DNA of 64,000 nt from Arenibacter hampyeongensis (GCF_002909255.1 NZ_PIOB01000006.1:124001-188000); one strand, 5' to 3'; counted from the first letter of the stretch, positions 27,912 through 37,419 are shown. The notes: a model not told the origin generated them from the sequence alone. Program-made: numbers and translations.

Positions 27912-28508
27912 ATGTCATATAGATTAGCGTTTCTTTTTTTAGTTCTAACCAATTTGCTGTACTCCCAGGAGAATAGGATTGATTGGGCTCCTGGTTATAC
28001 ATTTGATGTTGAAGATTTTCAGGGGTCAAAAACGGCAATTAGTGTGGATATAGACAAAGTGTTTGTTCAATCGGGTGTTATGCTGGATTTTGCCTTTCAA
28101 ATGTCCAATATTGAATTTATGTTCACAAAGAACTTCAACTCCAAGGTGAGTTGTACCTTTCAGAAGGATGCAGCAGTAATAATGGCAGCAGACAGTTTGG
28201 AGGCGGAAAGATTGATAGCTCTTGTTGAATTTGACTTTGATCTCTCAGAGCTTTATGCCAGAAAGATTAGAAAGGAACTATTTGAAAACAAAAAAACCTT
28301 TTCAGACGCAACATTTTTTCAACCCTATTTTGATAAAATGATTGCTGAACGAAACAAAACTAGCTCAAGGGTCTATTTAGAAACTGATTTTGGCAACAAG
28401 TCAGAAATATTGGATAAGGAACATGAGGTGGTAAAAAGGGAGATTCTGGCATTTTCAGATTTCTGCAAGGAATGCAAGCCTCCAAAAATCCGTAATAAAA
28501 CTAATTGA
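27912..28508 (+). CDS. exported hypothetical protein with DUF922-like start
   Basis: 198 residues from the ATG at 27912, chosen because it gives a clean signal peptide (MSYRLAFLFLVLTNLLYSQ); a longer frame from a TTG at 27885 would add nine residues before it. The mature protein begins ENRIDWAPGYTFDVEDFQG, which recalls the W-x-DFQG pattern of DUF922-type proteins, some of which are predicted zinc proteases, but I see no HExxH, so no activity is proposed. The C-terminus has a CKEC pair. It stands alone between tRNA-His and recG. Confidence 0.7.
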   Translation: MSYRLAFLFLVLTNLLYSQENRIDWAPGYTFDVEDFQGSKTAISVDIDKVFVQSGVMLDFAFQMSNIEFMFTKNFNSKVSCTFQKDAAVIMAADSLEAERLIALVEFDFDLSELYARKIRKELFENKKTFSDATFFQPYFDKMIAERNKTSSRVYLETDFGNKSEILDKEHEVVKREILAFSDFCKECKPPKIRNKTN

Positions 28509-28527
28509 TAAATCACAACAGCTACTC

Positions 28528-30627
28528 CTAACTTATATAATTCCAAATATTTTTATATTTCACCAATTGTGTATAGGCATTAAGGATAATGGGATGCTTC
28601 TGCAAACTTATATCTTCCTTTAAAATTTTAAGGGCATGGTATCTCGCAGTTTTTAGAATATCATTGTCCCTTATAATATCCGCTATCTTTAGATTTAGCA
28701 CTCCACTTTGTTGGGTTCCCATTAAATCGCCAGGTCCCCTAAGCTTTAAATCCACCTCGGCAATTTGAAATCCATCATTGGTGCCCACCATGGTTTCCAG
28801 CCTAGTTTTTGAATCGGAAGAGAGTTTGTGCCCGGTCATTAGAATACAAAAACTTTGATCTGCTCCACGACCTACCCTTCCACGTAATTGGTGTAATTGC
28901 GATAATCCAAACCGTTCGGCGCTTTCAATGATCATTACAGAGGCGTTGGGTACATTAACTCCAACCTCAATTACAGTTGTGGCCACCATAATATGAGTTT
29001 CTCCCTTAACAAATCGCTCCATTTCATAGTCCTTATCCGCGGGTTTCATTTTACCGTGTACAATGGAAATCTGAAAATCGGGCAGCGGAAAATCCCTAGC
29101 TATACTCTCATAACCATCCATTAGGTCCTTATAGTCCAAAGCTTCGGATTCCTGAATTAGTGGATAGACCACGTAGACTTGCCGACCCTTTTTGATTTCA
29201 TCCCTTATAAATTGAAATACTTTTAAGCGGTTGGAATCGAATCGGTGCACAGTTTTTATGGGTTTTCTTCCCGGAGGTAACTCATCAATTGTGGAAATAT
29301 CCAAATCTCCGTATAAACTCATGGCCAAAGTCCTGGGGATAGGAGTGGCGGTCATTACCAAAATATGGGGAGGAATATCGTTCTTATGCCATAGCTTTGA
29401 GCGCTGAGCTACACCAAATCTATGTTGCTCATCCACAATGGCCAGGCCTAAATTTTGATAAGCAACCTTATCTTCCAATAGGGCATGGGTACCAATTAAA
29501 ATGTTTAGCTCTCCATTTTCCAATTGCTCATGGATTATCTTGCGGGCCGATTTTTTTACCGATCCGGTAAGAAGGGCTATATTAACTCCTATATCTCCAA
29601 GAAGTTCTTTAATACCCATAAAATGTTGGTTGGCCAGAATTTCGGTAGGGGCCATTAGACAGGCTTGGTAACCATTGTCTATGGCCAATAGCATTGTCAT
29701 AAGTGCCACAATAGTTTTGCCCGATCCTACATCCCCCTGAAGTAGCCTATTCATTTGGGCATTACTTCCCAAATCGGCCCTAATCTCCTTTATTACCCTT
29801 TTCTGGGCATTGGTAAGTTCAAAGGGCAAATGATGTTCATAAAATGTATTGAAAAGGTTTCCAACCTTATCAAAATTGTACCCCTTTATTTTTTGCTTAT
29901 GTAACAAATTCTTCGATATAAGCTGCAATTGTATGTAAAACAATTCTTCAAACTTAAGTCGAAACTGTGCCTTGGCCAAAAGCGTTTGATTTTTCGGGAA
30001 ATGAATATTAAACAGTGCTTCACTTTTAGTGATTAGCTTTAACTCACTGATCAGGCCAGGGGACAAGGTTTCCCCAAATCTGCCCTTGGTCTCCATGAAT
30101 AATTGCTGAATAAGTTTGTTGGTTACTCTATTGGTAATACCCTTGTTGGCCAATTTTTCAGTTGAAGGGTAGACGGGTTGCATACTAATTTTTAACCCTT
30201 TTTCATGTTCTTCCAATAATTCCATTTCTGGATGGGGCATGGAATAGGTACCATTGAACCAATTCACCTTTCCAAAAATGACATAGGGAGTATTTAACTT
30301 TAGATTTTCCCTAATCCATTTTTGGCCACGAAACCAAACCAGTTCCATTTCGCCAGTATCATCCATAAATTTGGCTACTAACCGTTTTCCTCTTTTTTGT
30401 TCAACTGTTTTAATATTGACAATCTTCCCGATAATTTGAACATCCGAACTGGTTCTTTGCAGTTGGTTAATTTTATAGTATTGAGTTTTATCTATATAGC
30501 GATTGGGAAAAAGATTTATTAAGTCCTGGTAAGTGTGTATTCCAAGCTCCGATTGAAGGGTTTCTCCACGGTTGGGACCAACGCCTTTTAGGTAAGCAAT
30601 TGGTGTCTGTAGTACATTGGAATTCAT
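28528..30627 (-). CDS. recG: ATP-dependent DNA helicase RecG
   Basis: 699 residues, full length. The N-terminal wedge domain (OB fold, about 60-150) begins with TPIAYLKGVGPNRGETLQSE. Helicase motifs: Walker A QGDVGSGKT (motif I), APTEILA (Ia), VDEQHRFG (motif II, DEQH box), MTATPIPRTLA (III), then VYPLI, and in the second domain TTVIEVGVNVPNA (V) and QLRGRVGRG (VI). RecG remodels stalled replication forks and Holliday junctions in the cytoplasm. It stands alone on the minus strand, convergent with the preceding hypothetical gene. Confidence 0.97.
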   Translation of the reverse strand: MNSNVLQTPIAYLKGVGPNRGETLQSELGIHTYQDLINLFPNRYIDKTQYYKINQLQRTSSDVQIIGKIVNIKTVEQKRGKRLVAKFMDDTGEMELVWFRGQKWIRENLKLNTPYVIFGKVNWFNGTYSMPHPEMELLEEHEKGLKISMQPVYPSTEKLANKGITNRVTNKLIQQLFMETKGRFGETLSPGLISELKLITKSEALFNIHFPKNQTLLAKAQFRLKFEELFYIQLQLISKNLLHKQKIKGYNFDKVGNLFNTFYEHHLPFELTNAQKRVIKEIRADLGSNAQMNRLLQGDVGSGKTIVALMTMLLAIDNGYQACLMAPTEILANQHFMGIKELLGDIGVNIALLTGSVKKSARKIIHEQLENGELNILIGTHALLEDKVAYQNLGLAIVDEQHRFGVAQRSKLWHKNDIPPHILVMTATPIPRTLAMSLYGDLDISTIDELPPGRKPIKTVHRFDSNRLKVFQFIRDEIKKGRQVYVVYPLIQESEALDYKDLMDGYESIARDFPLPDFQISIVHGKMKPADKDYEMERFVKGETHIMVATTVIEVGVNVPNASVMIIESAERFGLSQLHQLRGRVGRGADQSFCILMTGHKLSSDSKTRLETMVGTNDGFQIAEVDLKLRGPGDLMGTQQSGVLNLKIADIIRDNDILKTARYHALKILKEDISLQKHPIILNAYTQLVKYKNIWNYIS

Positions 30628-30842
30628 TGGAAAACACTTAATTTTTATTAGAAGTCCTATGATTAATTGCTATTTATTAACTAGGAACGACTGGATCTGA
30701 TGATGGTTTTTTTGAATAGACTAAAATAGGAGTTCCGCCATACAACTGCAAGTGTGCCATTATTATTATCATTCACTTTGGGAAAAGAGTGGAATGCAGC
30801 CATTCATTTTCTTCAAAAAGGAGGTTCTTAAAAAAATTGGTT

Positions 30843-33407
30843 TTATTTCTTCCTTTTGCTCAGAAGAATTATTAAAACACCTAGAAACAGCATTGAAGCA
30901 CCCCACCACCATAAGGAATTATTGGACTTTTCATTTGAATCAATGGCTCCGTAATACGCAAAACCATTCCAATAGTATGGGGATTTTTTAGCATTTGGGA
31001 CAGATTTATCCTTTAGGTACGACAGCTTGGCCCTATGATTGGATTCGAATACAGAACCGTTTGATTTAAAGGATTCATAAAATCGGGACATAATGGAGGC
31101 TGTGCTTTGATCGTTTACTTTCCAAAGTGAAAATAGTACAGATGAGGCTCCGGCATACTGAAAACCACGTGCCACACTAATGGCACCTTCTCCTTTTTGG
31201 AGTTTTCCAATCCCAGTTTCACAGGCACTTAAAATGATCGTCTTGCCGTTCATGTCCAAACTATGTAGTTCAGGCAGATACAGTATATCATCATAGAATT
31301 GTATATGTGCCGGAACTACGTAATCGCCACTGGCCGCATGGGTGGATAGATGAATGAGGTCATGGTTTTTTGCCATGTCGATAAAATTGTTTTTGGTCGC
31401 CCGGGACTCTAATACCAATTCTGCCGACATAATATCCCCAAGGGCCTTTGCCTCATCTTCGGAATATGATAATTCGTCAGAACTTCCTTTAAAAATGGGA
31501 AAAATTCCTAAAACTGATTTTATTTTGGCATTATATTTTGCTTCGAGATATCGCTTCGCGTTAACAGCATATGTTACTTTTTGGGATGCCACCAAAAAGG
31601 GCATTTTAGTAAACGACATTCCATTTGTTGGTTGGGTCAATAGCGACTCAAAGGGGAGAAAATTAAGCAGTCCATCGGGAATTAACACCAAATTCTTTTT
31701 ATTAAGTCCGTGATTCAAATGTAAAACCTCAAACATCTTATAAGCGGTTTTCGTAAAATTGGCCACATCATTATTTATGGCCTCGGGACCATCAAATAGG
31801 CGTATGTATTTTATAATTAAAGGGGTTAGTTCTTCGGTATCAGGAAGGCGAAGCATTCGTATTCCTGAATCGTTAATTGTGAATTGATAGTTGCTTGTGG
31901 TGCCTGAAAAATAGGATTGCATTACTGCTGCGTCCGTTTTTAACTTCAGTTGCAGATTGGTTAGATTGAGTTCTGTTCGAAGCGGTATAAGCTGATTGGC
32001 TTGGGCAATCTTTATCTGTCGGTCAATGTCAGCCAGTTCTGAAGTAAAAGTTTCCAATATAGCATCACTCAAGTTTTTGAATTGGGCACGTAGCAATTGG
32101 TCGGTTAGCTTATCACGATTTCTTATAAGGCTTTTCAACTCAAAGCCATTGCTGTCCAGGTGTTTTTCATTTTGACCATTGATAACATTTCTTTCCATTA
32201 ACACTGAAGCCTTGCCCTGTTCCACATATTTAAAGGCTTTTTCGGCCCAAATCTGTTCACTGGTATCGGAATACCGCTTCCAAAGTAGGTCGATACATTT
32301 TTCCGTACGATGTTTAACCTCTGCCCGGTGTATAATTTTGGTTTCTTGGGAGATATAGTCCTGTTGCAGCAAATTGGACACATAAAAAGCCAGGTCATAT
32401 GCCTCCAAGGCTTCCTCTAAAGTTGTTGCCGTTGCGGCGTAGGCATCAAAAATGCGTAGAAAATTACGATCAGGAAATATTATGGATCTCTCAGGAAACC
32501 CTTTGCCGGAATAGGAGGGGAGTAGTACTGACAAAGCGCTTTGCAATATGTTTTGTGCTTTTGGCACATTACCTATTTCCAGAAGTAATTCCGCTTCTTC
32601 AACCTGCAGGTTCACCCATTCACGGGCAGATACGTTTTCATCCTTTATCAGTGCGATTTTCGCTTTTTCAAAATATTCTACGGCCAGTTCTACTTGCCCT
32701 TCCTTTAGCCCTATTAATGCGAGACTTTTATAGGCATTCACATGATTAACACCGGTTAATCCTATTATCTCTGATAGCAACTGTTTTGCTTTGTCGAAGT
32801 TTCCAAGACGAAAATAAGCAGTGCCAAGGTTATTTTTCAAAGAGGCAATAGCCTGCAGTGGAATATCCTTATTCTTCAAAGTTTCGTTTATCATTAGGTA
32901 CGACATTTCATATCTGGAAGTAGAATTATATAGTGCCGATAAGGATAATACGGTATTGAACAAAAGAGAATTATTTGCGGTGTTTTTCGCATGGAAAATA
33001 CACTTCCTTAACAGTTCTTCGGCCTTTAAATAGTCCCCCTGTCGGGTATATAAAGCAGCCAAAGGAACAGCTGCATTTTCATAAATATCGTAATCTGATA
33101 AATGGTTGGACTCGAAACGATGATAGGCATCTTCATAGTTTTCGACGCTTTTGGTTAAGTCTCCGTTTTTTTCGAAATAGTAGCCTAGATTACATCGTGT
33201 AATGACCAGGGTTAGTTGTTCATCAGGCGAGTTGGCAGTTTCACTGAAGGCAAGGGCAGAATTTTCGAGACCCTGGAGATTTTCAATTGTTGGCCTGGCC
33301 ACTAGACTGTCCAACATCTTATATAGTTCATCCATAGTAAGCTGGGCTGAACTCCAGAATGGGAGCACCCAAAAAACCAAGACGATTATTTTATTCAGAT
33401 TTTTCAA
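30843..33407 (-). CDS. exported, membrane-anchored TPR-CHAT protein (caspase-like protease fold)
   Basis: 854 residues. The start is a TTG (33405-33407) that directly follows the stop of the PKD gene, chosen because it gives a signal peptide (KNLNKIIVLVFWVLPFWSSA). TPR repeats fill about 30-380; a linker with helices leads to a CHAT domain (about 560-825). The caspase-like dyad is intact: His690 in LIHLSTHA and Cys729 in ILSACETGIGKLQKGEG, followed by the usual AGASSVLFSLWKVND. A single span (about 831-850) and KRKK end the protein. So the protease-like domain should sit in the periplasm on the inner membrane. CHAT domains cleave proteins in known cases; the target here is unknown. Co-translated with the PKD outer-membrane protein. 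Confidence 0.9.
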   Translation of the reverse strand: MKNLNKIIVLVFWVLPFWSSAQLTMDELYKMLDSLVARPTIENLQGLENSALAFSETANSPDEQLTLVITRCNLGYYFEKNGDLTKSVENYEDAYHRFESNHLSDYDIYENAAVPLAALYTRQGDYLKAEELLRKCIFHAKNTANNSLLFNTVLSLSALYNSTSRYEMSYLMINETLKNKDIPLQAIASLKNNLGTAYFRLGNFDKAKQLLSEIIGLTGVNHVNAYKSLALIGLKEGQVELAVEYFEKAKIALIKDENVSAREWVNLQVEEAELLLEIGNVPKAQNILQSALSVLLPSYSGKGFPERSIIFPDRNFLRIFDAYAATATTLEEALEAYDLAFYVSNLLQQDYISQETKIIHRAEVKHRTEKCIDLLWKRYSDTSEQIWAEKAFKYVEQGKASVLMERNVINGQNEKHLDSNGFELKSLIRNRDKLTDQLLRAQFKNLSDAILETFTSELADIDRQIKIAQANQLIPLRTELNLTNLQLKLKTDAAVMQSYFSGTTSNYQFTINDSGIRMLRLPDTEELTPLIIKYIRLFDGPEAINNDVANFTKTAYKMFEVLHLNHGLNKKNLVLIPDGLLNFLPFESLLTQPTNGMSFTKMPFLVASQKVTYAVNAKRYLEAKYNAKIKSVLGIFPIFKGSSDELSYSEDEAKALGDIMSAELVLESRATKNNFIDMAKNHDLIHLSTHAASGDYVVPAHIQFYDDILYLPELHSLDMNGKTIILSACETGIGKLQKGEGAISVARGFQYAGASSVLFSLWKVNDQSTASIMSRFYESFKSNGSVFESNHRAKLSYLKDKSVPNAKKSPYYWNGFAYYGAIDSNEKSNNSLWWWGASMLFLGVLIILLSKRKK

Positions 33408-35360
33408 TTAGAAGCGCCATAAGGCATAAAGTTGCCAATAATTAAAATCCGTTTTATTGTTCATTACATAGCGCGCACCCATACTTGGTCCCAATCGGGA
33501 AAAGCCTGCGGTGACATCGAATAAAATACCCGTTCTCAAGTTGGTAAAGGAATCCTTCAGTGAATTTGAGTCGGTATTTGAATCAATTAGAAACTGGTCC
33601 GAATCGCCTTCGTAATTTTCAACAGTTACACTATTATTGGCGGTAGTACTCATATTGATATTTGCCTGAATTCCCGTACCAATACCAATGTAATTGTTGA
33701 GATTATATCGAAGTAAAACTGGCACCTCCCAATTTACACTTTTTTCTTCCGTCTTTGTAATGGTTCGTTGCAACCCTTTGCCACCGGTTCTGGGGTCGTC
33801 AATGTTCTGGTCCACACTAGTTCCACTTGTGCTTGAGTTGAAACTATTGCTGAATTCCGCCTGTCCATACAAGCGATATGGTTTGTAGGGTGAGACTACG
33901 GCACTCATAAAATAGCTTTTAGCGTTTTCTACATTGGGATAATAATTATACCCGGCTTTGACTCCAATGGAAATCCCAGGACTAAAACGTGTTGTGGCGT
34001 AGTTGGTAATAATAGGTTCGTTATTATCGAAAATGATGGCGGTACGGCTTTTCGTCTTTTTCTTATGGAAGTCCTTTGCAAAGCGGATGCTATATTTTAC
34101 ATACCCTTTGGTGGAATCCTTTTCCTGTACATTTTTCTGTTGCGTTCCCGGGAGGTAGATATTCTTAAAGGTAAATATGGCCTTATTTTTAAGAAAAGTT
34201 GTATCCAAACAACTGTAACGTACTGGTTCTTTTGGACAAATGGGACAAGCAGGATATTGGTCTTCCAATTTTAGTGTAGCCATATCCAACATTTCTGGAA
34301 TATCCGTTTCCAGCCGGATTGTGCGTGCCGGCCCTTCACCGTTATTCTGGAATTTAATTTTGTATTTCAATGTCTTAAAGCGTACCAAACGGTAGTTCAT
34401 CAATACCCCATTGGAAGACATTTTATTGGGGTCGTGGGAAGTTACGATTTCCATTTCCATATCCTTTACAGTGTGGTCACTGTAGTTATTATCTGGCACG
34501 TAAATACCTCGAACGGAAATAATGGCACTTGTATCCTTTATCATCTCCGGTGCTGTGCGCATGGTTAAAAATATATTTCGTTCTTCCCCTGGCTGCATAT
34601 TGTCAAATGAAATTGATTTTTTGGAGCGATAGGCCATTTTTGCTTCATCCAAACTTAGCGGCAAGTTGGTTTTTTTTGTGGAATCTTGTTGTTGGGTACT
34701 ATAAGAAATCAGTTCATTTTCAATGGATGCCAAGAATGATTGGGTGGGGTTACTAGTTGAATTACTGACAATCATATCCGTAGGTATCAGACTTTCACCA
34801 TGATGCATCCTAATTTGGGGGTCTAAGAAGTTATCGCTCTTGAACACCATTTCGTTATAGAACAGATGAATATTACCCGAGGATGTATAGTTGTTCGGAT
34901 TCTTATAGCTCACGATCATGACCATTTCTTCATTGATCATCGGCTCGCGATTGCGTTTAAGCATGAAATCATCGGACATACTTGCTACATCGTCCGCTGT
35001 ATTAGTAATTTCGTTGATGACCACTTTTTTAGGTCGAGTGGCAGGTGGCTTCCCGGTATCGTAATTGTTGGTGGCCCAGAGTTTTGCCTCGTAGCTTCCT
35101 GTTTTTTTATAGGTGTGTTTAGGGTCTTTCTCTGTGCTAAAGGTCCCATCGCCAAATTCCCAATAATAGCTATAAAAGGCCTTTGGCGCTCCAGCTATTT
35201 GCTGTAATGGTGGAGTATCCGAAAGAAAGGATACCTCATTGCCATTGGCATCATAACCAATGTTGGCGTATCGCTGGACAGTATCCTTGACAATTGACTC
35301 TTGGGCTTGTACAGCATACCCGAATAAGAACAAGATAAGAAATAAGAAATTATTTTGCAT
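33408..35360 (-). CDS. PKD-domain protein with C-terminal outer-membrane beta-barrel
   Basis: 650 residues. Signal peptide (FLFLILFLFGYAVQA), a PKD domain at about 60-115 (YYWEFGDGTFSTEKDPKHTY), a middle region with a DUF11/DUF7619-like adhesive domain (about 330-450, MNYRLVRFKTLKYKIKFQNNGEGPA), and a C-terminal porin-family barrel (about 465-650) of alternating strands that ends in aromatic Phe (YWQLYALWRF). Unusually, soluble PKD modules are fused in front of a barrel. The next gene, encoding the CHAT protein, begins at the base after this stop codon, so the two are likely translated together and may act as a pair. The promoter is not recognised; the shared lipoprotein promoter block is absent here. 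Confidence 0.8.
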   Translation of the reverse strand: MQNNFLFLILFLFGYAVQAQESIVKDTVQRYANIGYDANGNEVSFLSDTPPLQQIAGAPKAFYSYYWEFGDGTFSTEKDPKHTYKKTGSYEAKLWATNNYDTGKPPATRPKKVVINEITNTADDVASMSDDFMLKRNREPMINEEMVMIVSYKNPNNYTSSGNIHLFYNEMVFKSDNFLDPQIRMHHGESLIPTDMIVSNSTSNPTQSFLASIENELISYSTQQQDSTKKTNLPLSLDEAKMAYRSKKSISFDNMQPGEERNIFLTMRTAPEMIKDTSAIISVRGIYVPDNNYSDHTVKDMEMEIVTSHDPNKMSSNGVLMNYRLVRFKTLKYKIKFQNNGEGPARTIRLETDIPEMLDMATLKLEDQYPACPICPKEPVRYSCLDTTFLKNKAIFTFKNIYLPGTQQKNVQEKDSTKGYVKYSIRFAKDFHKKKTKSRTAIIFDNNEPIITNYATTRFSPGISIGVKAGYNYYPNVENAKSYFMSAVVSPYKPYRLYGQAEFSNSFNSSTSGTSVDQNIDDPRTGGKGLQRTITKTEEKSVNWEVPVLLRYNLNNYIGIGTGIQANINMSTTANNSVTVENYEGDSDQFLIDSNTDSNSLKDSFTNLRTGILFDVTAGFSRLGPSMGARYVMNNKTDFNYWQLYALWRF

Positions 35361-35461
35361 TGGAGCGAAATTGGGTTTACGATTAAAACTCCCTAGTACC
35401 TAACGTTTTGAGTAGCTCTTTGGTATATGTTAAAATACTTTTGAAACTTCTAACAATCAAA

Positions 35462-35491
35462 GACTGGTGGCTGGTATACCGGCCACCAGTC
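35462..35491 (-). terminator. strong hairpin after the first lipoprotein gene
   Basis: 13-bp stem (GACTGGTGGC paired with GCCACCAGTC, plus three inner pairs with one G-T) and a TATA loop. On the minus strand it is followed by TTTGATTGTT, moderately T-rich. It probably separates the lipoprotein gene from the PKD-CHAT transcript. Confidence 0.6.
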
Positions 35492-35532
35492 CTGTAGTTA
35501 AATCCAAATATATGAATAATGTAGGCCTTTTA

Positions 35533-36555
35533 TTATGGTAGATTGTTTATTAAGGATTTAAGCTGGGCATCCGATGCTGTGGCAGTTTCCGATAAATCAA
35601 AACTTATTGTTCCGTCGGCCACAATAGTTACGGCCTTTATGGCATATAACCAGTTACCGTTATCTTCACTTACGAAAATGACATGAGCCTCCAAACCGAT
35701 AGGTATTTGACCATAATGCTCGGTAAATAATTCAAGATCTTCATCGTATTTGTCCAAAAAAGCGAGGGCATTTGGTTCACCGTCGTATGAGATATAGACT
35801 GCACTATTTTCCTCGTTAAATCCTTCTGGAACGTCAACTAAAAGTCCCGTTTTTGGTCTTGGGTCTCCTGCAAAACGGTCCACATTGGTCCATCCAAATT
35901 CTTGGAAAAAGGTATAATAGGCGTCACCTTGGGTAATGCCTTTACCTATTTCGATACCAGGCATATTTCCCTCTTCATCTCTAATTTCATCCCAAATAAT
36001 ATCATCGCATGCAATTGTAGAATCACAATCTTCGCCAATGGTTCCTTTCCATAATGACATTAGGTTGTCAGCACCTCCCGTTAAATCTACAGGAATTATT
36101 ACTTGCATATTGCAGCCTAGGACCAATTGATTTCCACCTTGTGTTGCATTGATGTAAAATTCCCCACCGGAAATCATAATAGCTTTCCCACCATCATTCA
36201 TTCTACCCATTGTGGTTTTGTTGGTCAACAACATATTACCTCTATCATATAGTTCTACAATCTCAACAGCTACCTGCCCAGTAACGGCATTCCCGTTATT
36301 GGTTAGACAAGCACCATTAATACTGATTTGGGTTCCGTTTTCGGTGGTAAAAACTCCGATTTCTGACGCATCGAACTGAAAATCTTGAACTAAATCTTCT
36401 AAGGCATCTGATTTCAAACTTGCAAATTCCTGAGGTGTTGCAGCTTGGAACAGTACTCCAGGTTCGAAAATCTGATCTTTTTCTTCCAATGAACAACTGG
36501 CCAATGTTAATGCGCTAAGGGTTAGCATTCCGAATAATTTTCTTGTGTTTTTCAT
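35533..36555 (-). CDS. lipoprotein, paralog A of the ECF-linked pair
   Basis: 340 residues with lipobox LTLASC (Cys20). No known domain is recognised. It is clearly homologous along its full length to the 339-residue protein encoded at 37420-38439: shared blocks include TTENGTQISINGACLTNNGN, LLTNKTTMG, SGGEFYINATQ, EFGWTNVDRFAGDPRPKT, IPIGLEAHVIFVSEDNGNWL and VTIVADGTI, and both end in LINNLP/MINALP. Its promoter region carries the 34-bp conserved block (36597-36630) at 41 bp from the ATG. Probably a surface or periplasmic lipoprotein of the ECF regulon. Function unknown. Confidence 0.8.
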   Translation of the reverse strand: MKNTRKLFGMLTLSALTLASCSLEEKDQIFEPGVLFQAATPQEFASLKSDALEDLVQDFQFDASEIGVFTTENGTQISINGACLTNNGNAVTGQVAVEIVELYDRGNMLLTNKTTMGRMNDGGKAIMISGGEFYINATQGGNQLVLGCNMQVIIPVDLTGGADNLMSLWKGTIGEDCDSTIACDDIIWDEIRDEEGNMPGIEIGKGITQGDAYYTFFQEFGWTNVDRFAGDPRPKTGLLVDVPEGFNEENSAVYISYDGEPNALAFLDKYDEDLELFTEHYGQIPIGLEAHVIFVSEDNGNWLYAIKAVTIVADGTISFDLSETATASDAQLKSLINNLP

Positions 36556-36596
36556 AATGAGTTATTTTAAAATTTGTATTATTTATTTCTTTACAT

Positions 36597-36630
36597 CCTT
36601 AAATCAACAGGACTTAATTTTTGTTACCCT
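36597..36630 (-). promoter_or_regulatory. shared ECF-type promoter block, copy 1
   Basis: Plus-strand reading CCTTAAATCAA, 11 variable bases, then TTTTTGTTACCCT. Read on the minus strand: AGGGTAACAAAA (-35-like), spacer, TTGATTTAAGG (-10-like). It ends 41 bp before the ATG of lipoprotein A. The same block with identical spacing precedes the other two lipoprotein genes. Confidence 0.72.
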
Positions 36631-36684
36631 GTATTCAGCATTTTTATCTTAAAACTTAATCTCCTCTAGATTTTGGATACCGTT

Positions 36685-37254
36685 TTATTTGAAGATTATA
36701 TCAATATAGGGTACGCCAAAATCTATAGCGGGACCCCCATTTTGATGAAAATTTGAACTTGTAATGGTCGTTGTTCCATTTGTGAATGGAAAACTCATAG
36801 TATTATTAGTTGCCATTCGGCCAATAGTATTTCCAATACTCGCTCCCCAATTGGTTTGAATTCGTTTTATGGTATATGAGGCTCCTGCTTGTAAACTAAT
36901 AGTAGCTGTGGGTGTTACATATGAAGTTGCCGTAGCGGAGAAGGTGTGGGAACCCGAGTAAATAATGGTTGTTGTACTGTTGTCCACTATTTCTATTACA
37001 TAGGGTGTGGTTGCTATCCCTGGTTGACTTTGATAGCCTATTTCACAAACTTCTTCTGTTGTGGATAGTACAAAAGTATATTCATGTATTTCCGTGTCAT
37101 AAGTTACTGTGTCCGTATGACCAGAAGTAATCATATTTTGATAAAGAGTTTGAAATTCTGAAGTTGAATTATCACAGTCTAAATCTGGGACATTGGTATC
37201 ATCAGGACTACAGGAAATAATTCCGAAAACTAAAATTAAGATCAATTTTTTCAT
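36685..37254 (-). CDS. small lipoprotein between the two paralogs
   Basis: 189 residues with lipobox FGIISC (Cys15). The mature part is beta-rich and threonine/serine-rich (TYDTEIHEYTFVLSTTEEVC, SYVTPTATISLQAGASYTIK) and ends in VPYIDIIFK. It looks like a single immunoglobulin-like or lectin-like beta domain, but I do not recognise a family. It is unrelated to its neighbours on both sides yet has the same promoter block (37296-37329) at 41 bp before its ATG and a near-identical leader, so it is expected to be co-regulated with them. Confidence 0.75.
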   Translation of the reverse strand: MKKLILILVFGIISCSPDDTNVPDLDCDNSTSEFQTLYQNMITSGHTDTVTYDTEIHEYTFVLSTTEEVCEIGYQSQPGIATTPYVIEIVDNSTTTIIYSGSHTFSATATSYVTPTATISLQAGASYTIKRIQTNWGASIGNTIGRMATNNTMSFPFTNGTTTITSSNFHQNGGPAIDFGVPYIDIIFK

Positions 37255-37295
37255 AATAAGTTATTTTAAGGTTTGTATCATTTTTTGTATTACAT

Positions 37296-37329
37296 CCTTA
37301 TATCAAGTGGTTCTTATTTTTGTTACCCT
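37296..37329 (-). promoter_or_regulatory. shared ECF-type promoter block, copy 2
   Basis: Plus-strand reading CCTTATATCAA, 11 variable bases, TTTTTGTTACCCT; minus strand AGGGTAACAAAA ... TTGATATAAGG. It ends 41 bp before the ATG of the small lipoprotein. The leader TTAAAATAACTTATT-ATG is almost the same as that of copy 1. Confidence 0.72.
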
Positions 37330-37370
37330 TTTTAAATTTTATTTAAGTTTCTTTTTGGATTCTAAAAATA

Positions 37371-37400
37371 GAAGGATGGACTCCTAAGAAGCCCTCCTTC
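37371..37400 (-). terminator. probable terminator after paralog B
   Basis: On the minus strand GAAGGA pairs with TCCTTC (two further inner G-C pairs after one mismatch), followed by TATTTTTAG. It lies 20 bp after the stop of the lipoprotein gene at 37420-38439. Confidence 0.55.
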
Positions 37401-37419
37401 CATTATAATAACCCTAGTG

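Noticed and set aside
30752-30991. A 79-codon plus-strand frame over the recG/CHAT intergenic region
   Set aside because: Its second half is antisense to the CHAT gene's end, and the product has no protein-like pattern.
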